Below, piece after piece: positions 1 through 9,682 of a stretch of DNA of 64,000 nucleotides. The notes under the pieces were generated by a model. That model ran no database searches. It saw only the letters and a program-made list of their open reading frames with translations, and was not told where the DNA came from. The stretch spans positions 52,985 to 116,984 of the forward strand of contig CAIVVT010000292.1 of assembly GCA_903909435.1 (NCBI GenBank), read 5' to 3'. The stretch is from an uncultured Acidobacteriia bacterium (GTDB lineage: Bacteria; Acidobacteriota; Terriglobia; Bryobacterales; Bryobacteraceae). Each line of letters starts with the position of its first letter. The first letter of the stretch is position 1. The translations under genes were made by a program, and so were the position numbers.

Positions 1-9
1 AATCCCCTT

Positions 10-1110
10 ATGATCATCCCTCGCCGTGACATCTTCAAGTACGCCGCGATGGCCGGAGCCGCCACGCTGGGATTGGTGCACAGCAGAGCCGCCAAGTCCA
101 AATTCGGCATGCCGGGTCCGTTCCCTGGGCTGGTGGTCGGCGTGGAACATCCGGGGGCGATCGTTAATGGCGCATACCAGCCGGAGCCGGTCCGCCGGAT
201 GCTGGAAAAGGGGATGACCGTCCTGACGGGTGCGCCGGACTGGACCCAGGCGTGGAGGTCGTTTTTCGAAAAGGGTGACGTCGTCGCGATCAAGGTGAGT
301 CCAGTCGGGGGGCCGACGCTCTGCTCCGATGCCACCGTTCTGCACTCGATTCTCGACGGGCTCAAGCAAGCGGGTGTTTCCGGCAGAGACGTGATTGTGT
401 TCAACCGCTACCGGGACGAGTTTCTGGAAGCGGGCATCGACAAGTGGGTTCCGCAGGGCGTCCGAATGGAATTCGCTTCGCCGAAGTTCACTGAAGCCCA
501 ACTGGACATGGACGGCTACGACCGCGACCACTATATGGAAATGGCATTGATCAAGCCCGGCGAAACCTGGAGCGACCCCCATTTCCGCCGATCTTACGTT
601 GCGAAAACGATCACGCGCCAAGTCAACAAATTCATCAATCTGCCAGTTCTGAAGCACCACCAATCGGCCGGTGTGACCATCGCACTCAAGAACATGTCCC
701 ACGGCATGGTGAACAACGTTTATCGTAGCCATCAGACACCGACCGCCAACGCTTGCGGCATCTTCATCCCGTCGGTCGTGAATCTGCCGGTGTTGCGCGA
801 GAAGGCTGTGCTGCACATCTGCGACGCCGTGAAAGCCTCATACCACGGCGGCCCCGGCGCGCGCCCGGAGTTCGTCTGGGAACATAAGACGATGTACTTC
901 GCGACCGACCCGGTTGCCCTCGACAAGACGGGCTGGAAGGTGCTCGATGCCAGGCGCGCTGCGGCGGGCATGGCGCCGATTGCGATGTCGAAGCCCGACG
1001 AAGCGAGTCACTTCCTGAACTGCCAGGTAGAGCACATCGAGATCGCTGGGTCGTTGGGGTTGGGCGAGTTCGACGACCAGAGAATCCGGTTGAAGAAGAT
1101 CACCCTGTAG
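10..1110 (+). CDS. DUF362 domain protein with Tat-like signal
   Basis: The 366-residue protein begins with a twin-arginine segment (PRRDIFKYAAMAG, residues 4-16) followed by a hydrophobic stretch, so export by the Tat route is likely. The core carries the DUF362 signature around residues 205-240 (FINLPVLKHHQSAGVTIALK, then NMSHG). Family members are often iron-sulfur or oxidoreductase-associated proteins of unknown reaction. I see no CxxCxxC ferredoxin cluster here, so this is the DUF362 core only. The frame is open to the window edge, so the true start may lie upstream of base 1; the ATG at 10 suits the signal peptide. It converges on the minus-strand gene that ends at 1498. Function is unknown. 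Confidence 0.75.
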   Translation: MIIPRRDIFKYAAMAGAATLGLVHSRAAKSKFGMPGPFPGLVVGVEHPGAIVNGAYQPEPVRRMLEKGMTVLTGAPDWTQAWRSFFEKGDVVAIKVSPVGGPTLCSDATVLHSILDGLKQAGVSGRDVIVFNRYRDEFLEAGIDKWVPQGVRMEFASPKFTEAQLDMDGYDRDHYMEMALIKPGETWSDPHFRRSYVAKTITRQVNKFINLPVLKHHQSAGVTIALKNMSHGMVNNVYRSHQTPTANACGIFIPSVVNLPVLREKAVLHICDAVKASYHGGPGARPEFVWEHKTMYFATDPVALDKTGWKVLDARRAAAGMAPIAMSKPDEASHFLNCQVEHIEIAGSLGLGEFDDQRIRLKKITL

Positions 1111-1497
1111 ACGCGCTGACGAAGATTGAACTGAAGTACCAACGACGCCGGAGACCTCGCCTGGCTTGTGCCGCATGATGCGCACCCGCCCTCATCCATA
1201 GCCGCGCACCGGTGCGTCCCGCGCCAATTTTGCGCCGATGCCGGGATGACAACGTCCAATTGGTCAGGCTCGCCGTGGCGCATCATTCGGACCGGCACCG
1301 GCAATCGGCACACCTGGCGAACTGAGGTAGGCAAGGCCATCAGGAGAAGGTGGCTTGAACGTCAGCACGAGCAAAGAGCGGCTGGGATCGAGACGCGTGA
1401 CCGCCCCAGAATCAAAGCAACCCCAGCGGCCTCGGGGAGACCAGATCGATGCCGTCGTCCCGCCGCCTCGGAGTTCGAGACGGCATCCTGGCCAGCC
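1111..1497. other. Gap between convergent genes, no gene seen
   Basis: These 387 bases separate two convergent genes. Both strands contain only short frames without a recognisable protein or a good ribosome binding site. I see no strong stem followed by a T-run. It may be decayed coding DNA, but nothing supports a specific call. Confidence 0.5.
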
Positions 1498-2820
1498 TCA
1501 GCCCTCAAGTGCAAAATAGGGCTTGCGCGTCTTCCATCGGCCACGCGTGAAGTCCGGGAATGCAACCGGAGCGCTGCCGTTGGCGATCGATTTCTCCGAT
1601 AGTTCAATGTGGGCGCACAGCAGCACTGAGTCGTAGATGTCGATGGGAACCGGTTTCTTCTCGCGGCAGGCGTCGCGGAATAGCATGAGTTCGATATAGT
1701 CTGGACCGCCGTGCGCGATCTCGCTGTTGACTCGACCGGTGCCCAGTGCGTCGAGCCGCTTGTACCAGGAATGGTCGAACTCCTTCTGATAAGGTGCAAA
1801 CGACTCCCACTGTTCGAACTTGGGACTGCGGCCATCGATGTAAACCGACGCGCGCTGTTCGTTGTAAATGCCGTTCGTGCCTGAAATCTCCCATCGGTTG
1901 TCGTAAGGCCGTGGTGATTGCATATCGTAGTTAACGACAATCGTGTTGCCCTTGATCGTCTTGAACACGGAAGTGACGATGTCGGCCTGCTTGTACTGCC
2001 GTTTGGCCAACGGGTGGTTCGGGCCGAACTTCTTCGCGTAGTGCGCCGGAATGCTGATCGACCGGGTCGCCGTGGATGTGAGGTAGGCCGGATAGTCGCC
2101 ATTGTTCAGGTCCAACCAACTCAGCACGGGCCCCAGGGCATGCGTCGTGTACTGATCTGCATTGCGGGTGAACAAGTGCTCGCCGCCCCAGCGCGGGGTG
2201 CCGTCTTTCTTGAACCACCATTCCTCTATGCAGTCATGGGAGTGGGCGCAGTGGCAGTGGTTGATTTCGCCGAGCAGACCGGCGCGGATCATCTTCAAAA
2301 CCGCCAGGTTGTCGCGGCGAAAGCTCCAGTTTTCGAGCATCATGCACGGCGCCCCGGTCGATTCCTGGGTGTTGACCAGTTCCCAGCACTGCTCGATGTT
2401 CAGTGCGGCAGGCACTTCGATCGCCGTGTACTTGCCGGCGCGCATGGACGCGACGCCCATCGGCGTGTGCAACTCCCAAGGGGTAGCGATGATCACGGCG
2501 TCCAAGTCATCCCGCGCGACGAGCTTTTTGTAGTCCTCCTCACCCGTGTAGCCCTCTGGCTTCTTGCCGCCCGAACTGACTACCAGATCCTGACCTACCG
2601 CGATCCGTTGCTTGTCGATATCGCAGAGCGCGGCAATTTCCACCCCGCCTAGTCCGAGAGCGATTTGGAGCAAGTTCGTTCCCCGGCCGCCGACGCCGAT
2701 CACTCCGAGGCGAACGGGCTTGGAGGCTGATTCGTCATGCGCCTGTGCCATAGGCGTTGTGTTGGTAAACGCAACGCCTGCGGCTCCGAGAAACACTCTG
2801 CGGTCGAGTTCCCTGGACAT
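1498..2820 (-). CDS. Gfo/Idh/MocA family protein, GH109-like, Tat-exported
   Basis: The protein has 440 residues from the ATG at 2820, which is preceded by a purine-rich GACGGGGGAAAC. The frame is open to 2907, but the internal start gives a clean Tat signal (DRRVFLGAAG near residues 6-15). The NAD-binding Rossmann motif is GVIGVGGRG, about residues 39-47. Further blocks (EVPAALN, THALGPVLSWL, SPRPYDNRWEISGTNG) resemble the GH109 branch, in which a bound NAD supports glycoside cleavage by oxidation and elimination, for example alpha-N-acetylgalactosaminidase. The usual NYGR block is NWSF here, so substrate and activity are uncertain. A simple periplasmic sugar dehydrogenase is the alternative. 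Confidence 0.7.
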   Translation of the reverse strand: MSRELDRRVFLGAAGVAFTNTTPMAQAHDESASKPVRLGVIGVGGRGTNLLQIALGLGGVEIAALCDIDKQRIAVGQDLVVSSGGKKPEGYTGEEDYKKLVARDDLDAVIIATPWELHTPMGVASMRAGKYTAIEVPAALNIEQCWELVNTQESTGAPCMMLENWSFRRDNLAVLKMIRAGLLGEINHCHCAHSHDCIEEWWFKKDGTPRWGGEHLFTRNADQYTTHALGPVLSWLDLNNGDYPAYLTSTATRSISIPAHYAKKFGPNHPLAKRQYKQADIVTSVFKTIKGNTIVVNYDMQSPRPYDNRWEISGTNGIYNEQRASVYIDGRSPKFEQWESFAPYQKEFDHSWYKRLDALGTGRVNSEIAHGGPDYIELMLFRDACREKKPVPIDIYDSVLLCAHIELSEKSIANGSAPVAFPDFTRGRWKTRKPYFALEG

Positions 2821-3019
2821 GTTTCCCCCGTCAATTGCCACTGCTTGAGATAGCCAACCCGGCAACCGTCCGCCATCCCTGATCGGATCCAGCGTCTGTC
2901 GATTCACGGACTATAGCCGGGCAGGTGTTCATACTCTACATCCCCACGGAGCAGAGTGCCTGCATGCGGGCGCGCATCCTCGCTCAAGGGGTGGCCTGAT
3001 CCGGGTTGGACTCCGAGTC

Positions 3020-5743
3020 TTAGTGCAGCGGGTTGCCGTCGGCGTCAATCCTCTTGATTTCGCCCAGGTTGAGTTCACGAATGCCCTGCTCGATTTTCAC
3101 GCGGTCTCCGACCACAACCCAAATCAGGCTGTCTGGATGCACGACCGACTTCGCCGCGTCGTTGATGTCGCCGGTGCGTAGGGCCTTTAACTTGCCGGGG
3201 TAGGTGCCGTAGTAGTCATCCGGGAAGCCGAAATCAGCGATGGTCTGCTCAGCCTGGCCGAGGGCGTCGTTGGTTTCCTGCGACCCCGGCAGCGACAGAA
3301 TTCGATTCGACAACAAGTTCTTCAACTCAGTCTCGGTGACCGGCCTGGAGGCGACGATTTCGTGCAGCTCCCGATTCATCTCGGCGATCGACTCCTTGCT
3401 CTTGTCGGTCTGGACGGGAGCGATCGCGATGAACGGGCTCTGGCCCTTAGCGTCGAAGAATAAGCTGAAGGATCCGTACGCCCAGTGCTTGTCCTCGCGT
3501 AGATTCATATTCAACCGGGAGCTGAAGGTGCCGCCGATCATGTCGTTCAGGACTCCGACGGCGATCTCCTGGGGGTTGTTGCGGGGCGGCGCGACATGCC
3601 CGGCAATAATCAGCGACTGTTCCGAGCCCGGCCGGTCGATCAAATAGACCGACGGGCTGGAGGCCAGTTCGGTGCGGCTGAGGTTCTTCTGCGGCACCGA
3701 CGCCGGCTTCCAATTCGCAAACTGCCGTTCCAGACTGGCTTTGATTTCCGCAAGCGTGGTATCGCCGACAACGATCAGCGTTCCATTGTTCGGGTGGAAC
3801 CAGGTCTGGTGGAATCTGGCGAGATCCTCGCGGGTGATTTTGGACACGGACACGGCGGTCCCCGATCCGGTGAGCGGGTTCCCGTAGGCGTGCGATTTGC
3901 CATAAATCAAAGCCGGGAGTACGCGCAGGGCCATCGTGACCGGCTCCGCCTGCTCCTGTTCGATCGCCGCCAGAAGGTTCTTCTTCTCACGCTCGAAATC
4001 GAGCGCGGGGAACGTGGGGTTCATGACGATATCGGCGAAGAGCGCGAGCGAGCCATCCAGCCTGGTACGCAGTGCCGACATGCCGACGATGGACCGGTCG
4101 AGCGTCGAGTGGGCGTTGAGCTGCGCACCGAGGAGCCGCAATTCATCGCTGATTTGAAGCGCGCTGCGGGTTGCGGTCCCGTTGGTGAGCATGGTGCACG
4201 CTAGACGCGCGACACCGGGCGTACCGAGCTGATCCGCGGCGTAGCCGGCATCGAGCGTCAGCCGGAGGTTGACCAGGGGCAACTCGTGGCGCTCGGTCAG
4301 CATGATCTTCAAACCGTTGGAAAGTGTCGCCCGCTCGATCTTCGGAGGCTTCGCTGCCGGTGGCGCGCCGGGCTCAGGAAGCTTCGACCGGTCGACCCCC
4401 GCCCCGGCGCTTTGATAGGAGGCGAATGGGAGAACCTCCAGCACGTAGACGCCATCGGAGAGCCAGCGCTTGGCCGTCGCACGCACATCCTCGGCGGTGG
4501 CGTTCGCATGATTGGCTAAGGACGCCTTGTACGCTTCGGGGTTGCCGGTGTACACGGCGTTTTGGGCCAGGACGTCGGACTTGCCGCCGAAGCCGCCCAC
4601 TCTCTCCAGCCCCCGGACGAAATTGGCCACGAACTGGGTCTTCACCCGCTGGAGTTCCTCGGGGCTGGGACCGCTGTCCATGAATCGGGACAGCTCCTGA
4701 TCGATGGCCACCTCGACTTTGGCAAGCTCCACGCCTGGGCGGGCGGTCGCCGAGATCACGAACTGGCCGGCAATCTCCCGCGCATCGAGGTAGACCTGCA
4801 CGTTCGTGGCTATCTGGTCGTCGTAAACCAAGCGCTTGTACAGCCGCGAGGTCTTGCCCTGGGACAGGAGATCGCTGACCAGGTCGAGGTAATCGGTGTC
4901 GGTTGCGCCATACTGCGGGATATTCCAGACCTTGTAGATGCGCGCCTGCGGCACGCGGTCCTGCAACTGCTGACGCTGCATACCCGTCCGCTTGGCTATC
5001 CAGGACTGGTGACGCGCCACTGGCGGGCCGGCCGGCAGGTCGCCGAAGTACTTCTCCACTTTCTCGCGGGCGGTCTTAGCGTCAATGTCGCCCGCGAGGC
5101 TGAGAACCGCGTTCGATGGCCCGTAGTAGGTTTTGAACCATTCGCTCACGTCTTCGAGCGAGGCGGCGCTGAGGTCGTCCATGGATCCGATTACGGTCCA
5201 CGAGTAGGGATGGCCCGCCGGGAAGGTGCTTTCCGTCATGAGGTTGTCGACCTGTCCGTAGGGCTCGTTCTCACCCTGGCGCTTCTCGTTCTGCACAACG
5301 CCGCGCTGCAGGTCCAGCGTCTGCTTGTCGAAGGAACCAAGCAGGTGGCCCATGCGGTCGGATTCGATGAAGAGCGCATAGTCCAGCGCCGATACGGGCA
5401 CGGTCTCGAAGTAGTTGGTCCGATCGTTGTTGGTTGTGCCATTGAGATCGGTTGCGCCAACCTGTTCGAACGCGTTGATGATCCGCGACTTGACGTGCTC
5501 GCTGCCGCCGAACATCAGGTGCTCGAACAAATGGGCGAATCCGGTCTTGCCGTGTTTCTCGTTCTTTGAGCCCACGTGGTACCAGATGTTGACCGCGACG
5601 ATCGGCGCTTTGTGATCCTCATGGACGATTACCGTCAGCCCATTGTTCAGCGTGAACTTCTGGTACGGAATGTCGACCTGTAATTCCTGCGCGAAGGCAG
5701 TCGCGAGCAAGGTCATAGCCAGAGTGGCGATCGGGAGTTTCAT
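3020..5743 (-). CDS. M16 family zinc metallopeptidase, two-domain secreted form
   Basis: The 907-residue protein opens with a signal peptide (MKLPIATLAMTLLATAFAQE). It carries the inverted zinc motif HLFEH at residues 71-75, with a third ligand Glu at about 153 in NEKRQ, the spacing typical of pitrilysin/insulinase peptidases. After a proline-rich linker near residue 455, a second M16 half (about 470-880) lacks the HxxEH motif, as in paired M16 proteins where one half is catalytic and one structural. It probably degrades peptides in the periplasm or outside the cell. It stands alone, and the upstream 200 bases hold no other intact gene. Confidence 0.9.
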   Translation of the reverse strand: MKLPIATLAMTLLATAFAQELQVDIPYQKFTLNNGLTVIVHEDHKAPIVAVNIWYHVGSKNEKHGKTGFAHLFEHLMFGGSEHVKSRIINAFEQVGATDLNGTTNNDRTNYFETVPVSALDYALFIESDRMGHLLGSFDKQTLDLQRGVVQNEKRQGENEPYGQVDNLMTESTFPAGHPYSWTVIGSMDDLSAASLEDVSEWFKTYYGPSNAVLSLAGDIDAKTAREKVEKYFGDLPAGPPVARHQSWIAKRTGMQRQQLQDRVPQARIYKVWNIPQYGATDTDYLDLVSDLLSQGKTSRLYKRLVYDDQIATNVQVYLDAREIAGQFVISATARPGVELAKVEVAIDQELSRFMDSGPSPEELQRVKTQFVANFVRGLERVGGFGGKSDVLAQNAVYTGNPEAYKASLANHANATAEDVRATAKRWLSDGVYVLEVLPFASYQSAGAGVDRSKLPEPGAPPAAKPPKIERATLSNGLKIMLTERHELPLVNLRLTLDAGYAADQLGTPGVARLACTMLTNGTATRSALQISDELRLLGAQLNAHSTLDRSIVGMSALRTRLDGSLALFADIVMNPTFPALDFEREKKNLLAAIEQEQAEPVTMALRVLPALIYGKSHAYGNPLTGSGTAVSVSKITREDLARFHQTWFHPNNGTLIVVGDTTLAEIKASLERQFANWKPASVPQKNLSRTELASSPSVYLIDRPGSEQSLIIAGHVAPPRNNPQEIAVGVLNDMIGGTFSSRLNMNLREDKHWAYGSFSLFFDAKGQSPFIAIAPVQTDKSKESIAEMNRELHEIVASRPVTETELKNLLSNRILSLPGSQETNDALGQAEQTIADFGFPDDYYGTYPGKLKALRTGDINDAAKSVVHPDSLIWVVVGDRVKIEQGIRELNLGEIKRIDADGNPLH

Positions 5744-5964
5744 ATAGGTCCTTGTTGGCTCACCATCTTCCTGACAACGCGGTCCTCCTGGTTATGAAGC
5801 CGCTGGAGATTGTGCTCACATATATTAACCCGGTCAGGTCCTTAATGAGCGGCTTTTGCCGTCCGGGCGGGAGCGGCTGGCCAACTCGTTACAACTTCGG
5901 CAAGAGCGGTAGCCAGGCGGGAAGAGAGTGGGGCAAGTCCAGGCAAGGAAGCCGCGCAGCAATT
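5744..5964. other. Intergenic stretch, no gene seen
   Basis: This stretch lies between the M16 peptidase start and the truncated ThuA-like gene. I checked all minus frames for the missing remainder of the ThuA domain and found none. It includes the region where the minus-strand promoter of the peptidase should lie. Confidence 0.4.
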
Positions 5965-6144
5965 TCACCTCGAGGCCGGCCGTTCAATCGTCGCCATGGC
6001 GTGCGAGACCGCCTCGTGGCGATAGTCCTTCTCCTCGCCCAGGATCAGCAGATGCTTCCTGGGGGAGTTTGCCGGTTGGGCCAGTCCGGCCGCACTCAAG
6101 AGCATCAAAAGCGCCCATCCGGATCCGCTGGCAATTGCGCGCAT
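5965..6144 (-). pseudogene. Truncated ThuA-like gene, 5' part only
   Basis: The frame encodes only 59 residues. There is a good ribosome binding site (GAGAGG, about 7 bases before ATG), then a signal peptide (MRAIASGSGWALLMLLSAAG). The start of a ThuA-like glutamine-amidotransferase fold follows: KHLLILGEEKDYRHEAVSHA resembles the first beta strand and the DYRHE segment of ThuA proteins. The frame stops just after this, where about 200 more residues are expected, and the rest is not found downstream. I interpret this as a gene whose 3' part was deleted. It could instead be a small secreted peptide, but the family resemblance argues for decay. Confidence 0.55.
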
Positions 6145-6597
6145 CAAAGCCCTCTCTTCGCGCCAGCGTCAGGCAGCACACTCCTTGCCCTCGGAAGGAT
6201 CGATGAAGTGCTTGGCCGTTGCTCCGGTTGGCGACAGATTGCGTCGCAGTGTCGCGCTCGAACCGTGCAGAAGCGTGGCGGCGCGCCGTGAATGCAGCCG
6301 TCCGCATCGGGCAAGCGAATCCGCGAGTTGTTGGTCCGCAAGACCAGGCTCGCTTGAGGGGAGCCGCTCACGATCGCGGCGCAGGAAATGTTCGACCCAG
6401 CGCCGGATTTGTTGCCGCAAACTGGTCATAGATGGCGGCGTGCGACTTGAGCCCGAGAATCGAAACGGTCAGGATTGACGGTCTTCAATAAATTGGCTAT
6501 TTAGAATCAATAGCTTGAAAGGCAAACCGTAAAGAAGTGACGGTTTGCCTCTTTGTGACGACGCGCCTCCACCCCGTGCAACTCCGGTGGCGAGACA
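6145..6597. other. Gene-poor stretch with a palindromic repeat
   Basis: This stretch lies between the truncated ThuA-like gene and the SDR gene. Frames of 60-110 residues exist on both strands but have arginine- and alanine-rich, family-free translations. The notable content is the dispersed repeat at 6500-6549. The rest may be remnants of deleted genes. Confidence 0.4.
6500..6549. repeat. Dispersed palindromic repeat, copy 1
   Basis: An 18-base core (TTTAGAATCAATAGCTTG, 6500-6517) is followed by a perfect 10-base inverted repeat, GGCAAACCGT (6521-6530) and ACGGTTTGCC (6540-6549), with a 9-base loop. The 18-base core recurs exactly, in the opposite orientation, at 16038-16055, again beside a palindrome built on AAACCGTAA/TTACGGTTT. 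The arrangement resembles REP-like intergenic repeats. It could also shape a hairpin in the leader of the downstream SDR gene. Confidence 0.8.
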
Positions 6598-7368
6598 ATG
6601 GGAACTACCATGCCACAATCGGGTCGAATCGCATTGGTGACCGGCGCGGGGAGCGGCATTGGCCGGGCAGTCAGCCTGGCGCTGCTCGATGCGGGCTATT
6701 CGACGGTGCTGGCCGGCCGCCGCAGCGCTGAGCTCGAGAAGACCGCCGCGCTTTCGGAGGCCGATCACGACCGCGTCCTGACGGTGCCAACGGATGTGAC
6801 TGAGCACGCTTCCGTGCTGCGATTATTCGCTCAAATTCAGGAGCGCTTCCGCCGGCTCGACGTGCTGTTCAATAACGCCGGCGCGGGCGCCCCGGCGGTG
6901 CCCATCGAGGAGTTGACGCCCGAACAGTGGAACGCCGTGGTCGCGGTCAACCTGACGGGTGCGTTCTACTGCGCTCAGCAGGCCATCCGGCTGATGAAGG
7001 CGCAGCGGCCGCGCGGCGGACGCATCATCAACAACGGTTCCATTTCGGCTCACTCGCCGCGTCCCAACTCCGCGCCTTACACCGCGACGAAACACGCCAT
7101 CACGGGTCTGACCAAGTCGATTTCGCTCGACTGCCGCGAGTTCGACATCGCCTGCAGCCAGATCGACATCGGCAACGCCGCCACCGAGATGACCCACCGG
7201 ATGACCGCCGGGGTGCCGCAGGCGAACGGTTCCATGCTGGTCGAACCGCGTATCAATGTGAGTCACGTCGCGGAAGCGGTTCTCTATATGGCTAACCTGC
7301 CGCTCGAGGCGAACGTGCAGTTCATGACCGTGATGGCGACCAAGATGCCGTTCATTGGGCGCGGCTAA
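6598..7368 (+). CDS. Short-chain dehydrogenase/reductase (SDR)
   Basis: A 256-residue classical SDR. It has the NAD(P)-binding TGAGSGIG motif near residues 15-22, the NNAGAG motif, and the YTATK catalytic Tyr/Lys pair with an upstream Ser in NGSISAHSP. An arginine pair after beta-2 (AGRRSAEL) suggests NADP preference. Substrate cannot be told from sequence. Two ATGs (6598 and 6610) are possible. GGTGGCGAG upstream favours 6598, while the second gives the shorter [12 protein letters not shown] start. The gene is preceded by the palindromic repeat and converges on the esterase gene with only 21 bases between the stops. Confidence 0.88.
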   Translation: MGTTMPQSGRIALVTGAGSGIGRAVSLALLDAGYSTVLAGRRSAELEKTAALSEADHDRVLTVPTDVTEHASVLRLFAQIQERFRRLDVLFNNAGAGAPAVPIEELTPEQWNAVVAVNLTGAFYCAQQAIRLMKAQRPRGGRIINNGSISAHSPRPNSAPYTATKHAITGLTKSISLDCREFDIACSQIDIGNAATEMTHRMTAGVPQANGSMLVEPRINVSHVAEAVLYMANLPLEANVQFMTVMATKMPFIGRG

Positions 7369-7389
7369 ACCTGGCGCCGCGGCACGTGA

Positions 7390-8397
7390 TTACGGTGTTC
7401 GCCGGGGCGGCTGGAACGAGCGCTCCGTCCTATCGTGCGGATCTGTCGAAACACCGTGATCGCGCCACAGCCAGCGCAGCATCTCCGGAAAGACCGTCCG
7501 CAGCATCTTCTGCCCATGCCGCTGAATGCCCCATGAGTAATTCAGGTCGTAGCCCTTTTCGGCGAGGGCCTGCTGCATCCGGACGTTCTGGTAGAACCAG
7601 TCGCGATTCGGGTCGTAGCTGCCGTCCACGCGCAGCGCGCGATTGTCGTTCCGGCCATCGACCAGGAAGACGCGCAACGGTTTTTTCCCGGTCTTGCGGA
7701 TGATGTCGGGATAGGCGTGCCCGCCGCGGATGTCGGTAAAACTGCCGACGTTGCTGAGCACTTTGCGGAACTGATTGGGCCGCTCCCAGGCGACCGTGAA
7801 AGCGGCGATCGCTCCGGAACTGGACCCGCCGATGCCGTGGCGCTCGGGGTCCTGCGACAGGTTGTATCGCTTGTACAGCACGGGCAGCAACTCGTCGACG
7901 ATCACGCGGGCATACTTGTCGTCGAGAGTGTTGTATTCCGTGCGCCGGTTCGTGTCGGGATCGCCCCAGTTGCCCGGATTCGGCTCAGGCTGGTCGGGGC
8001 GGCGGCCGGGGTTGATGAAGACGGCGATCATCACGGGGATCTCGCGGCGGAAGATCAGGTTGTCCATCACGACCTGCGCGCGGACGTCGCCATCCGGCGC
8101 CATGAACGCCTGCCCGTCGTTGTAGATCATGAGACTGGCGGGAACGGCCGGGTCGTACTGGGCAGGGACGTAGACCCAATAGGTGTGCTGCGTGCCTGGA
8201 TAGGCCTCGCTGGGCAGCGTGAAGGGGCCCTTGATCTCGCCGGTTGGAACGCCCTCCTGCGGGACTGAGTCGGGCGACAGACCGTAGTGCGTGTCGGTGT
8301 TTGGCGCCTCGACCAAGGCGGCCTGTCCCGGTGCCGGTGTTTGAGCACAGGCTGCAACCGTCAGCAGCGTGAACGTGGCTAACGAGTAAGTTCGCAT
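7390..8397 (-). CDS. Secreted esterase, enterochelin-esterase-like
   Basis: The 335-residue alpha/beta hydrolase has the nucleophile elbow [11 protein letters not shown], so Ser sits in GxSxG. An N-terminal beta-sandwich-like segment precedes the hydrolase, as in enterochelin-esterase-type (Fes/esterase D-like) proteins. The start at 8397 gives a signal sequence ([19 protein letters not shown]). It could be cut after ACA, or Cys16 could serve as a lipobox cysteine (VAAC). The frame also allows a start at 8421, which would bury the signal. A DHG segment near the C terminus may supply catalytic residues. It follows alkB on the same strand after 39 bases, so co-transcription is possible. The substrate is unknown. 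Confidence 0.8.
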   Translation of the reverse strand: MRTYSLATFTLLTVAACAQTPAPGQAALVEAPNTDTHYGLSPDSVPQEGVPTGEIKGPFTLPSEAYPGTQHTYWVYVPAQYDPAVPASLMIYNDGQAFMAPDGDVRAQVVMDNLIFRREIPVMIAVFINPGRRPDQPEPNPGNWGDPDTNRRTEYNTLDDKYARVIVDELLPVLYKRYNLSQDPERHGIGGSSSGAIAAFTVAWERPNQFRKVLSNVGSFTDIRGGHAYPDIIRKTGKKPLRVFLVDGRNDNRALRVDGSYDPNRDWFYQNVRMQQALAEKGYDLNYSWGIQRHGQKMLRTVFPEMLRWLWRDHGVSTDPHDRTERSFQPPRRTP

Positions 8398-8436
8398 GAC
8401 TTCAGGCGGCCAGCATAGCACGGCCGATCTCGCTGT

Positions 8437-9084
8437 TCAGAACACCTTTCGAAAAGTGAGGTTGATGCGCATGGCGCCGGTCAGCGGATGCAGTCCGTCC
8501 CTGAGCGGGGCGACGCCGTGGTAAACGAACCGGGCGGGACCGCCCCACACCACCACGTCGCCGCTCTCCAGGCGCAACCGGCGCACGGGGTCCGCGCGGC
8601 GTTTGCCACCCCACAGAAACACGACGGGCAGACCCAGCGAGACCGAGACGATGGGCGCCCAGGCGTCGTCTTCATCGCGGTCCTGGTGCAGGCTCAGTTT
8701 AGCGCCCGCGACGTAGCGGTTGATCAGGCACGCGTCGGGATCGTAGCCGGTGAATCCGGCCTGGGCAGCTGCACGTGCAGCAAGACCGAGAAAAGCCGCG
8801 GGCATGGCGGGCCAAGGCGTCCCGCTAGCGGGATTCAACGGGTCGTAGCGATAGCCGCCGCGGTCGGAGACCCAGCCGACGCGACCGCAATTCGTCATCG
8901 CGACGGACATCGTGTAACCGCCCGGCGTAACCAGGTGGCGGAACGGCGCAGCCATGGCGATCTGCGAGACGGCTTCGAGCAGAGTCTGCACTTCGGCAGC
9001 CGCAAAGCCGCGCAGGAGCACTGCACCCTCTTCGAGCGGCTCCTCGGAGGGCGGCAATGAAGCGCTGTCAAAAAGTGGCGTCAT
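8437..9084 (-). CDS. alkB: DNA oxidative demethylase AlkB
   Basis: The 215-residue protein is close in length and motif spacing to E. coli AlkB, an Fe(II)/2-oxoglutarate dioxygenase that removes 1-methyladenine and 3-methylcytosine lesions. The iron ligands are H133 and D135 in SLHQDRDEDD and H189 in YHGVAP. The 2-oxoglutarate-binding arginines are R206 and R212 in MRINLTFR. The block from IVSVSLGLP to DVVVWGG is also conserved. It lies 38 bases downstream of the Hsp15-like gene on the same strand, and the esterase follows. No ada gene is nearby, so an adaptive-response link cannot be inferred here. Confidence 0.95.
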   Translation of the reverse strand: MTPLFDSASLPPSEEPLEEGAVLLRGFAAAEVQTLLEAVSQIAMAAPFRHLVTPGGYTMSVAMTNCGRVGWVSDRGGYRYDPLNPASGTPWPAMPAAFLGLAARAAAQAGFTGYDPDACLINRYVAGAKLSLHQDRDEDDAWAPIVSVSLGLPVVFLWGGKRRADPVRRLRLESGDVVVWGGPARFVYHGVAPLRDGLHPLTGAMRINLTFRKVF

Positions 9085-9122
9085 GAGGCGTTGACTGAAC
9101 TGCGAACTCCAGACCGCCGCCG

Positions 9123-9503
9123 CTACGCTCTGCCGCGCAAATAGTCGAGATCGCGGCGGTCGCGTTTCGACGGCCGGCCTTCCCTCAATGCCTCGAAGTT
9201 CGGGGATTCCTTTCGTTCTGCCGCGAGTTTCAGCCGCAGTTCCCGGCTGGCCTCCGTCTCGCGGTAGAGCGTTTGTGCGACCGCCGCCGGGCCCCGCATC
9301 TCGCTGACCGCCAGCACCTCGATCTGAAAGTCCCCGCTGTCGTTCTTCACCTGCAGCATGTCGCCGGCCTGGACATCGCGCGCGGGTTTAGCGTCGTGCC
9401 CATTTGACTTGATGCGTCCCATGTCACAAGCCCGGGCGGCGATTGCGCGCGTCTTGAAGAAGCGGGCGGCCCACAGCCACTTGTCCATTCTCACGCGGGT
9501 CAT
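9123..9503 (-). CDS. hslR: S4-domain RNA-binding heat-shock protein Hsp15
   Basis: The 126-residue protein starts with an S4 RNA-binding domain (RMDKWLWAARFFKTRAIAAR) and ends in a basic tail, as in Hsp15. That protein binds free 50S subunits carrying nascent chains and helps recycle them. Length is close to the E. coli protein (about 133). The pattern DKWLWAAR...A..AC..GRIKSNG is diagnostic of the HslR branch rather than ribosomal S4 or pseudouridine synthases. It is the first gene of a probable hslR-alkB-esterase unit on the minus strand. Confidence 0.88.
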   Translation of the reverse strand: MTRVRMDKWLWAARFFKTRAIAARACDMGRIKSNGHDAKPARDVQAGDMLQVKNDSGDFQIEVLAVSEMRGPAAVAQTLYRETEASRELRLKLAAERKESPNFEALREGRPSKRDRRDLDYLRGRA

Positions 9504-9682
9504 GCTCTCATTCTCGCGCTAGCGCAGAACCGTCAGGCGAACCAAACCTCGTCTGACGCGAGCCCGGCGGCACATTCGGGAAGCATCCGGCAGCCCCATC
9601 TGAGAGAATAGCCAGCGAGAGCTTCCGAATAAGCTCGAGTGGGAGCCTCCGCAGCGAACCTGCCCGGGACGGATACGGCCCT

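Noticed and set aside
4562..5569. A 335-residue open frame antisense to the M16 peptidase.
   Set aside because: It is covered by a clear M16 gene with catalytic motif and signal peptide. The antisense translation is arginine-rich and has no domain.
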